Below are positions 60,401-64,000 of a stretch of DNA of 64,000 nucleotides, piece after piece; positions within the stretch are counted from its first letter, which is position 1, and the number at the start of each line of letters is the position of its first letter. Both the position numbers and the translations under genes were made by a program. The notes under the pieces are model-generated. The model had not been told where the DNA came from, did no database searches, and worked only from the letters and a program-made list of their open reading frames with translations. Source of the stretch: Calliphora vicina (Eukaryota; Arthropoda; Insecta; Diptera; Calliphoridae); NCBI RefSeq assembly GCF_958450345.1, contig NC_088784.1:39866278-39930277 (forward strand). The letters are read 5' to 3'.

Positions 60401-60653
60401 GTGGTAGTGCTGCAGCGGGCATTTGTAAAATTCGTTTAATATCTTTGACTGGCACCAGGGCTCTGGACAAATCACCGGACTTGTATACGGAAAACTCTTT
60501 GCGTAAATCTGAAAACTTATTGTAGTATGAAGGCAGTCCGATTTCTTTGACGCACGCCTCGCGATGTAAACACTGACGCAGGGGCAATTGACCATCGGTT
60601 ATAATTTTGAAATCAGTATCGTACAACGATAATGAACGTAAATATTCATCGAA
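29783..60653 (-). CDS. fus: fusilli / ESRP-type splicing regulator, 5'-partial, ten coding exons
   Basis: Nuclear RNA-binding protein of the fusilli/ESRP family. Vertebrate ESRP1/2 bind GU-rich RNA and set epithelial splice choices; Drosophila fusilli acts in epithelial and ovarian patterning (family knowledge). Exons on the minus strand: 60377-60653, 60211-60300, 60053-60107, 49687-49797, 44419-44689, 44015-44329, 43773-43919, then 42436-43620 (short form) or 42471-43620 + 32360-32610 + 29783-30415 (long form). All introns are GT-AG and all phases match: 2451 nt for the short form, 3300 nt for the long form. Counted from the first visible residue, the order is end of the exonuclease-like domain (1-125), RRM1 (about 151-235), RRM2 (about 251-335), RRM3 (about 383-460), then an Ala/Gln/Pro/His-rich tail. 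The start codon and first exons lie beyond 64000. Introns of 10.3, 5.0 and 9.7 kb are full of transposon relics. Confidence 0.93.
30690..31105. mobile_element. Hairpin element in the last fus intron
   Basis: The arms (about 30695-30833 and 30918-31075) are inverses: CACTACGTGATAAAAGACC and its inverse; CGGAACTGTTTGC-type blocks at the loop side. The right edge carries, inverted, TTACACAGTGCAACA, the same word as the left edge of the 13.2-kb element. Both also share TTTGGGGGCCCATA. It is only 275 bases upstream of the terminal exon acceptor. Confidence 0.72.
31230..31815. repeat. AT-rich repeat with iterated GTTCTAGAAC words
   Basis: CAGTTCTAGAACGCACG near 31244 and CGTTCTAGAACAAGTG near 31792 bracket about 560 bases with further GTTCTA/TAGAAC words. 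It is possibly a MITE; the ends are not exact enough to be sure. Confidence 0.35.
32360..32610 (-). CDS. fus: fus distal exon: Pro/His-rich tail (long form)
   Basis: Acceptor TTTATTTAG|GTGCC, donor CCTATG|GTAGGT. Phase 1 in and phase 0 out; 83 complete codons plus the split Gly. It encodes a Pro/His/Gly-rich peptide (ASVIGPPFGHFGPFPPPGP, later YWPYPSPPVSPTTYF). The PSPP.SP..YF stretch resembles part of the C-terminal tail of vertebrate ESRP. It joins in frame to the upstream donor at 42470. A second possible donor four bases on (GTAG|GTAAAT) would shift the next exon out of frame and meet a stop, so the first is preferred. Confidence 0.82.
32611..34007. other. fus intron, no feature except (TTA)n
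   Basis: A short TTATTATTATTATTATTATT run at 33440-33461. A minus-strand frame at 33157-33393 has a short GC-richer patch (33230-33295) but no splice pair fitting the fus phases; it is not called. Confidence 0.45.
34008..34137. mobile_element. 122-bp hairpin MITE, copy 2 (AATT duplication)
   Basis: The body is 34012-34133, same ends as copy 1 (GAGAAGCCGC / inverted GAGTAGCCGCAGAACAAAAA). AATT flanks both sides. It lies in the 9.9-kb fus intron. Two copies with different 4-bp flanks support a 4-bp target duplication. Confidence 0.78.
34850..35065 (+). repeat. Dispersed repeat fragment (CAGACGGACAGACGG type)
   Basis: ACAGACGGACAGACGGATAT, ATCGACTCTGC and an end near ATACCCTTGCC...GAGGGGTATAC mark it as a 3' fragment of the same dispersed family as 1258-2108 and 18800-23830. 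Confidence 0.55.
35368..35396 (-). other. Possible tiny alternative exon of fus
   Basis: On the minus strand, acceptor AACAAATAG|AG is followed by codons that, joined to the phase-1 G at 42471, read E-YYSDYLKL-stop (TAA at 35368-35370). The last bases also form a donor-like CT|GTAAGT at 35371-35370, so it could instead be a 25-nt cassette exon; that length would shift frame into both distal exons. No conservation data were available, so this is a suggestion only. Confidence 0.25.
35400..37076. other. fus intron, AT-rich, nothing recognised
   Basis: Only A/T runs and (CA)n-like bits (35950-35965, 36056-36068). No coding or transposon signal. Confidence 0.5.
37080..37490 (-). pseudogene. Decayed mariner-like transposase, C-terminal part
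   Basis: On the minus strand, GGVIG, then after a frame break YFFDNDAGKVITINGVHH, then NWPPRFDL and, in another frame, SSDFFTWGFLKSQVYTNKP. These match in order the insect mariner-type block GP-YFFE-DAG--VTVNG ... PP-S-DLTPLDFFLWG-LK--VY--KP. There are several stops and frameshifts. It sits in the fus 8-9 intron, same strand as fus. Confidence 0.75.
38216..38949. mobile_element. 718-bp hAT-like element with internal repeats
   Basis: The body 38224-38941 has ends TGGAGATGAGCGAT and inverted TAGAGATGAGCGAT. Flanks TAGCCCAC and TAGCCTAC form an 8-bp duplication with one mismatch. Inside, a unit of about 120 bp with GTTACCAGTGAATGTT and AAAGAACGACATTTAACAG repeats about three times. The T/CAGAGATG ends and 8-bp duplication are typical of hAT. 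No transposase. Confidence 0.78.
39295..39530. mobile_element. 236-bp foldback MITE, GGTCAATTC ends
   Basis: The ends GGTCAATTCATAAGGTCT and inverted GGTCAATTCACAAGGTCT share the inner CATAATGTCCTAATAT block with the element at 9761-9963. It is placed in the fus 8-9 intron. The minus-strand frame through it has no family resemblance. Confidence 0.72.
39540..40199. other. fus intron, nothing recognised
   Basis: AT-rich, unique. Short frames without family resemblance. Confidence 0.5.
40200..42435 (-). other. Probable 3' UTR of the fus short form / intron of the long form
   Basis: About 2.2 kb of AT-rich, unique sequence after the short-form stop, with no transposon ends and no coding frame. 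In the long form the same bases are intron. Many minus-strand AATAAA-like hexamers are present, so no polyadenylation site is assigned. Confidence 0.35.
42436..43620 (-). CDS. fus: fus exon: end of RRM3 and Ala/Gln/His-rich tail, short-form stop
   Basis: Acceptor TTAATTTCAG|GGT. It completes RRM3 ([36 protein letters not shown]). It then encodes about 310 residues of low-complexity sequence: a His/Ala/Thr run, poly-Ala/Gln tracts and a [18 protein letters not shown] stretch. It stops with TAA at 42436-42438 after YQFYNHGI. Codon use is GC-richer than the surroundings. A GT donor at 42470-42469 (CCGG|GTAATT) lets the same exon be spliced instead, so this stop defines a shorter isoform made by not using that donor. 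Open frames on the plus strand here are shadows. Confidence 0.93.
   Translation of the reverse strand, partial: [394 protein letters not shown]
43773..43919 (-). CDS. fus: fus exon: start of RRM3
   Basis: Acceptor AAATTTTTAG|CAT, donor GCACAG|GTAAGT. 147 nt, phase 0 at both ends. The peptide contains the RRM3 RNP2-like strand NCIRLRGLPYEALVEHIL, then FQGVHMVINAQ. The short flanking introns (95 and 152 nt) keep the RRM3-coding exons close together. Confidence 0.95.
44015..44329 (-). CDS. fus: fus exon: body of RRM2
   Basis: Acceptor CCCCTTCCAG|TTG, donor CCACAA|GTAAAA. 315 nt, phase 0 at both ends. It continues RRM2 (LDFFTNGENPCNV, GDAFVLFANEGDAPKAL, GQRYIELFRSTTAEV) and adds a Pro/Leu/Gln linker toward RRM3. 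The 89-nt intron before it is typical of flies. Confidence 0.95.
44419..44689 (-). CDS. fus: fus exon: rest of RRM1 and start of RRM2
   Basis: Acceptor TTTTTACAG|AGGTGG, donor CAAGTG|GTAAGT. It completes RRM1 ([20 protein letters not shown], later GNRYIEVYRATGDDFL). It then begins RRM2 with VIIRMRGLPYDCTAKQV. Phase 2 in and phase 0 out. The start was fixed by requiring the split Lys codon AA|A; a second AG two bases on would break the frame. Confidence 0.95.
44700..47790. other. fus RRM1 intron, first part
   Basis: GGGATCCCGGGAATTC at 44883 and TTCCCGGGAATTCG at 45496 are inverted and may bound a ~650-bp repeat; the ends are unclear. The rest is AT-rich with no gene. The 45827-46099 minus frame has no family resemblance. 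Confidence 0.4.
47800..48360. repeat. Dispersed repeat, partner of 54650-55160
   Basis: AACATATTGGGTCATCTAAA and TATATTTTAATATCGCCTA match 55010-55070. AGTAGGGTGGGTAAAAATGTT (48289) is the inverse of the segment at 54925-54945. The two copies are therefore partly rearranged relative to each other. Confidence 0.6.
48361..49686. other. fus intron, no gene
   Basis: GAACGTACG occurs twice (about 48415 and 48579) and a dispersed-repeat phrase at 48715-48850. The plus-strand frame 49017-49268 has no recognisable domain. Confidence 0.45.
49687..49797 (-). CDS. fus: fus exon: start of RRM1
   Basis: Acceptor ATTTTCAG|TTC, donor GCCAA|GTAAGT. The split codon TG|T gives Cys, followed by SIDDEIDGN and then the RNP2-like CIVRARGLPW and SSDQDIAKFFRGLNVA. 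This is the start of the first ESRP RRM, which is of the quasi-RRM type known from hnRNP F/H. Phase 2 in and phase 2 out. Confidence 0.94.
49798..51270. other. Fus intron, AT-rich
   Basis: Nothing recognised; unique AT-rich sequence with no transposon ends. Confidence 0.5.
51280..51970. other. GC-richer block of unknown origin
   Basis: Base composition rises sharply (for example GGACCCAGGACTTCGGTCC at 51323 and CGGCCGAGAACC at 51636) with no long frame on either strand. It looks like a decayed transposon piece, perhaps a retroelement, but no motif is diagnostic. Confidence 0.35.
52020..52450 (+). pseudogene. Decayed mariner-like transposase, central part
   Basis: The frame at 52178-52387 reads LEYLEDDPNFDRKIIFSE, DVHFLMN and YGNKQNC, then KVTVWCGYLSSDIIGP. 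This is the signature of the insect mariner-type transposase (DPNF..KIIFSDEAHF...G..NKQNCRIW...VTVWCG...GIIGP). The catalytic DEAHF Asp is altered to SEDVHF. Stops and frameshifts surround it, so it is dead. It is the same family as the relic at 37080-37490 but on the opposite strand. Confidence 0.8.
52465..53285 (+). mobile_element. PIF/Harbinger-like fragment with multiple TTTTCTCA termini
   Basis: The left end is TAAGGGCCGTTTTCTCATTA (52465). An inverted end TTGAGAAAACAGGCC with TAAG lies at 53055-53073, and a second inverted end ATTGAGAAAATGG at 53271. A frame from 52729 starts MEDELEEHEF and reads through ARPNYLADM, a stop, DNEFF, a stop and RSRLS. That resembles the N-terminal NY/NP...D-EF--RFRLS block of Harbinger transposases. 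A small hairpin (53167-53279) shares the end sequence. Target TAA or TAAG fits the 3-bp Harbinger pattern. Confidence 0.6.
53286..54649. other. fus intron, no gene
   Basis: AT-rich unique sequence. The frame 54045-54254 has no recognisable domain. Confidence 0.45.
54650..55165. repeat. Dispersed repeat with perfect 41-bp tandem duplication
   Basis: It begins GCACAGTGGTATAGAAAAAAA like 18613. The units 54849-54889 and 54890-54930 are identical. Blocks shared with 47800-48360 are noted there. Confidence 0.75.
55166..56288. other. fus intron with repeat edges
   Basis: TTCCCGGGAAATTTTTG at 55455 and an AATACCCTTTTAAC..GGGTATAAA edge at 55668-55700. No gene. Confidence 0.45.
56289..58025. mobile_element. 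1725-bp terminal-inverted-repeat element with TTTAGA duplication
   Basis: The body 56295-58019 has ends CCATAGCTGTTAA and the exact inverse TTAACAGCTATGG, flanked by TTTAGA on both sides. Subterminal zones of about 220 bp are inverted relative to each other and built of repeated TAATCA/TGATTA words. The interior (56580-57560) holds other dispersed repeats, including a stretch shared with 18790-18960, so it is composite. No transposase. Confidence 0.72.
56604..56650 (-). repeat. tRNA-derived SINE fragment
   Basis: On the minus strand there is a perfect box B GGTTCGAGTCC preceded by CTTAAGAAATCCC. It looks like the 3' half of a tRNA or SINE head. No matching 5' half was recognised. Confidence 0.4.
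58026..60052. other. fus intron, AT-rich
   Basis: Nothing recognised beyond TGTCACGTACG repeated at 59508 and 59521. The frame at 58979-59188 has no family resemblance. Confidence 0.5.
60053..60107 (-). CDS. fus: fus exon (55 nt)
   Basis: Acceptor GTTGTTGCAG|GTC, donor ATTTG|GTAAGT. Phase 1 in and phase 2 out. The peptide HKFTTNETVSLVLEPGI leads to a cysteine codon split with the next exon. A 10.3-kb intron follows and holds mariner, Harbinger and other repeat relics. Confidence 0.88.
60211..60300 (-). CDS. fus: fus exon (90 nt)
   Basis: Acceptor CATTTAG|AAC, donor TCAG|GTACAT. Phase 1 in and phase 1 out. The peptide runs from ELNITSVDDNEFYIRES to IQHLLKSG. The intron before it is only 76 nt. 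It lies between the exonuclease-like domain and RRM1, where ESRP proteins have a linker. Confidence 0.88.
60377..60653 (-). CDS. fus: fus exon: C-terminal part of exonuclease-like domain
   Basis: This is the first fus exon visible in the window. The acceptor is TTTTCTTAG before TTCGATGAA and the donor is CAAG|GTAAAT, leaving one base (phase 1). It begins FDEYLRSL and contains ITDGQLPLRQCLHREAC and LRKEFSVYK. This matches the conserved segment that ends the inactive DnaQ/DEDD-exonuclease-like domain of ESRP proteins. An internal TTG can be mistaken for a start, but the frame is open and continuous to the acceptor, so the protein continues upstream outside the window. Confidence 0.92.
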
Positions 60654-61530
60654 CTAAGAAAATTAATAGAGATTTGTTTTTTATAATTAATGATGTGTAT
60701 ATTTAAATACATAAAATTATTATTTTGTTACTGGTCTCCTAGCAATTACAATAATAAATTTAATTTGTAAAATATTTATGGAAAAAAATAAATTCTATAC
60801 GTAAATAAGCATTAAATTATATGCAAACATTAGTTATTATTAATTTTGTTTATTTATATTTTTTAATTTATAGAAAAAAATTTCATATAGGAATTTTTTA
60901 AAAATGAAAAATACTACTTTACAAACGGGGCAATACAGTACTAATATTGTTGATTTCATTTCATCACCGATTAACAGCTCATTTCAATATAAATTCAAGT
61001 ATAAATATTTGAAAAACATATAATTTTCAGAGTGATCGGCAAAATCAATAACGATGTAAATTCAAAACTATTGTTAATCAAATTTATAAAAGCAGCATTG
61101 TTGCAAAAGTCTAATTATTAGATTTATTAGATAATTTATCTCCTAGTTTTGTAATCTGTCTAAATAATTTACACCTTGCAAAAATAACGGTCGATTTCAC
61201 TTTCATTTTGTTCCTTCTCCCCAATCATACAAAATAATGACAATTGTTCTCAAATGATACGAATTATGACAATTCATATTGTTTTCATACACGAAATTAT
61301 ATTTTTGCGTAATTATTATAAACAATAAAAAAAACTTTAAGAATATTAACAACAACAAAAACAATTACTACACAATAGAAATATACACACACATGGACTC
61401 GCAAAAAAAACTATAGATACTCGTACTTGCAGCCATTAATGCATTCTCAAGATTTTAGCAGCGTCATTTAACAATTTACACGCACGCACACTTTATACGT
61501 AAAATCACCGTACATTAGACTGGTGCAAGA
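60654..61530. other. Intron upstream of first visible fus exon
   Basis: AT-rich, no exon pair recognised on the minus strand. Confidence 0.5.
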
Positions 61531-61534
61531 ATTT

Positions 61535-63370
61535 GTGAATTTAGCAGTTGATATTTGTTTGCGTTACACAAGGCAGCGAACTACCGCGACAAAGTCGCTT
61601 TTCACACTACTTAACTGGATTCCAGTAGATCTAATGGCCAGGAACCTGGCATTGAATGCGGCCTTTAGGGGCAATGCCTGCAATGCGTGGAATTTTAGAT
61701 CAGGGATTGCCAAAACTAAAACTGTCATTGTATTGGTGAGAGAGCTACCCAGCAAAGTGTTTGACATTATGCAAACACTTAAAATAAGAACAAAATAAAG
61801 AATGTTTAGATTTAGAATTTTTGACAGATATAAATGCCAGATTATTAAATGAATGTAATTTAAATTTTAAGGAAATAAAAGAATATACATTATACGACCG
61901 AAATTCTCTCAATTTTTTTATTTATTTTTGACTTTGTTGTTTTGTAATTAAACGCGTGTGTTTGCTATGCTTCGTTAAAAAAACAACCAACATGAGACAT
62001 TTGTTATGCTCTTTTAAAGAGAATAAGAATAGGTGTGTTGTTCGTCTGCACAATTGTGCTATGAAATGGCAATCTCTGTTTTAGATCCTATGGACATGCT
62101 TGTATAATAGGAAGTATACAAAATCTTCATGATCATATTGATTACTGCACCCCCAAACACTTCTTCCTGAGGAACTTCGGTTTCTCAATCCCATCCAGTA
62201 TGGAGCCTGCTAATGGGCTCTCCGATGATGAAATGAGGCTATCAATCTATACGGATGGGTCCAAGAGTGAACGGGGGTATATACATTCCTGAATTCGGAA
62301 TAAGAATATCATTTAGACTCCCAAATGGATGCAGCATCCTTCAGGCCGAGGTATCGGTCATTAGAAGAGCGGCAAACTGGCTCAGATATTACAGTGTATC
62401 TGGTAGAGATATCCGTATATATACTGACAGTAAATCCGCAATTAAATTCCTGGTAGGTGTTTATACAACATCTAATATGGTCCTGGAATGCCGGACATCC
62501 TTAAATGAGATGACGAGACATTCGACAGTTGTACTCACATGGGTACGTGCACACAGGGATAATGAGGGAAATTGTATTGCCGATTACTTGGCGGGAAGAG
62601 GAGCCTTGATGTCAGACGACGAAATAGACTTCTTCTGTGAAATCCTGTTGTCAACCTGCAAGGAAATGATACATGATGCATATTATGAACTTGCACAAGC
62701 AAGGTGGGATAATGAATCCACCTGTGCCACCACGAGGATGATATGGCCTGTGTTGGACTGTAAACGCACGTCGTATCTACTTCGGTTACAACGAATACGA
62801 CTCAGCAACATGGTGGCGATGATCACCGGGCATTGCACTTTCGGTACTCATTCCGCAAGACTTGGGCTACGACTTCTGTAGAAGTTGTCGGAATGAGGAA
62901 GAGAAAGAAACCATCCTACACTTCTTCTGTAAATGCCCGGCACGGGGTAATCTACGTGCCAGGCTTTTAGGTGAGTGATACTTTAGTACCCTCTCCGAGT
63001 TATCTGTGAAGGAACTAAGGTGCATAGAGGCCTTTATCAGGGAATGCAGATGGTTGATAAGACCGGACATGCAAATTGTACCAGCAACCATCCCATGATG
63101 GTTTGCGTTATTCGAATTCTTTGAATTCTTAACCTCCCTCCTCCTTCTCCTCACATTTTATCTACAATCTAAGTTTCACTGTAACTCAATCTATAGATTT
63201 CCCTTTTCTTTCTTTCTGTTTTCATTCTCTTTTCAGGTATCACAAAGGGAACGATTATTGGACCCAAGTGAGCTGTACGAGACTAAGGTTTTGGACGGCT
63301 GCCATACCATACACCAGTCTGAATACCATACCATATACCAGGCAGACACTGCATAAATTTGTCATTCCGT
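61535..63370 (+). pseudogene. 3' half of an RNase H-bearing non-LTR retrotransposon (LINE), decayed
   Basis: A reverse-transcriptase C-terminal piece (TATKSLFTLLNWIPVDLMAR, then LALNAAFR; about 61580-61690) is followed after a gap by an RNase H domain. That domain has LSIYTDGSK (about 62230-62262, first catalytic Asp), a frame break, LQAEV (Glu), IYTDSKSAI (Asp) and ADYLAGRG (last Asp). All four acidic positions are visible. A C-terminal zinc-knuckle-like CRSC...H...C follows at 62875-62935 in a shifted frame. Several frameshifts and stops make it inactive. The layout fits I-, Loa- or Outcast-type LINEs. The end is near 63360. Confidence 0.8.
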
Positions 63371-63409
63371 TTGTAGTTTTTACAATATTCATTTGCGGAG
63401 CAGAGCTGT

Positions 63410-63730
63410 AAATTAATCATTCTTTTTTGATTTTAATTCGTTACGAATTACTTAGCTAAATTTTGAATTAATTCGTATCACAAAAAAAAGGAATTGAATG
63501 AAATTTGAATCAATTCAAACGAATTAGCCAAAAATGAATTTCTGAAAAGAAGTTGCAACTCGTTTTCAATTCAAATGAATCTGTAAAATGAATTGCAATT
63601 CATTTCCAATTCAAGTGAATTTGTTAAAGTGAATTGCAATTCATTTAAAATTCGTTTGAATTGAATTGATTTTGAATTCATTCAAATTAATTATAACAAT
63701 AAATTGCAATTCAAGTGAATGAAATCAAGA
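63410..63730. repeat. Degenerate GAATT/AATTC-rich low-complexity block
   Basis: Dense alternation of GAATT, AATTC and CAATTCA words, many of them palindromic, e.g. GAATTGCAATTC repeated near 63590, 63630 and 63700. The words AGAGCTG at 63409 and inverted AGACCTG at 63735 could be ends of an hAT-like MITE, but they are weak. 63731-64000 shows nothing else. Confidence 0.5.
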
Positions 63731-64000
63731 GCAGGTCTAGGGGGAATGAAATTTAAATTTAAATTTCTTTCAGCAAATAAATAAAATTTTCCCATTTTTA
63801 TGGGATTTTCGCTGATTCCTAATAATTCAATTCATATTCTGTCGCTACCTGACAATTCCAGTATATCATGGGATTTCAAATCTAGGTGATATTCAAAACG
63901 AGAGTATTGCATGCTGTCTTTTCTGAATCCTCTGAATAAATGGCTCTATTTTTCATTAAAAGTTCCTCAAAGCAATATTATTATATATTTTTATGAAACA

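Overview
This window looks like euchromatic DNA of a higher fly (Diptera). It is very AT-rich and has long introns. It holds many small transposon relics of fly-typical kinds: piggyBac-like TTAA elements, hAT-like MITEs, Tc1/mariner and PIF/Harbinger relics, an RNase H-bearing LINE and tRNA-derived SINEs. The repeat load and intron sizes (5-10 kb) suggest a calyptrate fly (blowfly or house-fly type) rather than Drosophila; that is inference. No bacterial, viral or organellar gene was seen.

The one clearly recognisable gene is fusilli (fus, the insect ESRP epithelial splicing regulator). It runs on the minus strand from the right side of the window toward the left. Ten coding exons were resolved between 60653 and 29783. 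They encode the end of the N-terminal exonuclease-like domain, three hnRNP F/H-type RRMs and a long low-complexity C-terminus. The true 5' exons lie beyond position 64000. Splice phases close exactly. A short form reads through to a stop at 42436-42438 (816 residues in the window). A long form uses a donor 33 coding bases before that stop (42471/42470), skips about 9.9 kb and adds two Pro/His- and Thr-rich exons (32360-32610 and 29783-30415; 1099 residues in the window). A possible third, tiny terminal exon lies at 35368-35396.

The left 28 kb has no confident complete gene. At 11158-11243 there is a probable 3'-terminal exon of a plus-strand gene (acceptor, Ser/Gln-rich reading frame, stop, and AATAAA at 11713). 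From 6.5 to 27.2 kb the sequence is a mosaic of repeats. These include a 999-bp piggyBac-like element at 6593-7591; a 999-bp element with 8-bp target duplications (13852-14850) inside a 3.2-kb inverted-repeat element; a decayed Tc1 transposase (16.75-17.5 kb); nested inverted-repeat elements (18963-22242, holding 19341-21110); an array with a period near 153 bp (22.25-23.47 kb); and an hAT-like element (26538-27156).

The fus introns carry further insertions: a hairpin element next to the last exon, a mariner relic (37.1-37.5 kb), an 718-bp hAT-like element (38224-38941), a second mariner relic (52.0-52.4 kb), a PIF/Harbinger fragment (52.5-53.3 kb), a 1.7-kb terminal-inverted-repeat element (56295-58019) and, upstream of the first resolved exon, the 3' half of an RNase H-containing LINE (61.5-63.4 kb). 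Coordinates of splice sites, target duplications and inverted repeats were read directly from the sequence. Family names come from recognised motifs and were not checked against a database.
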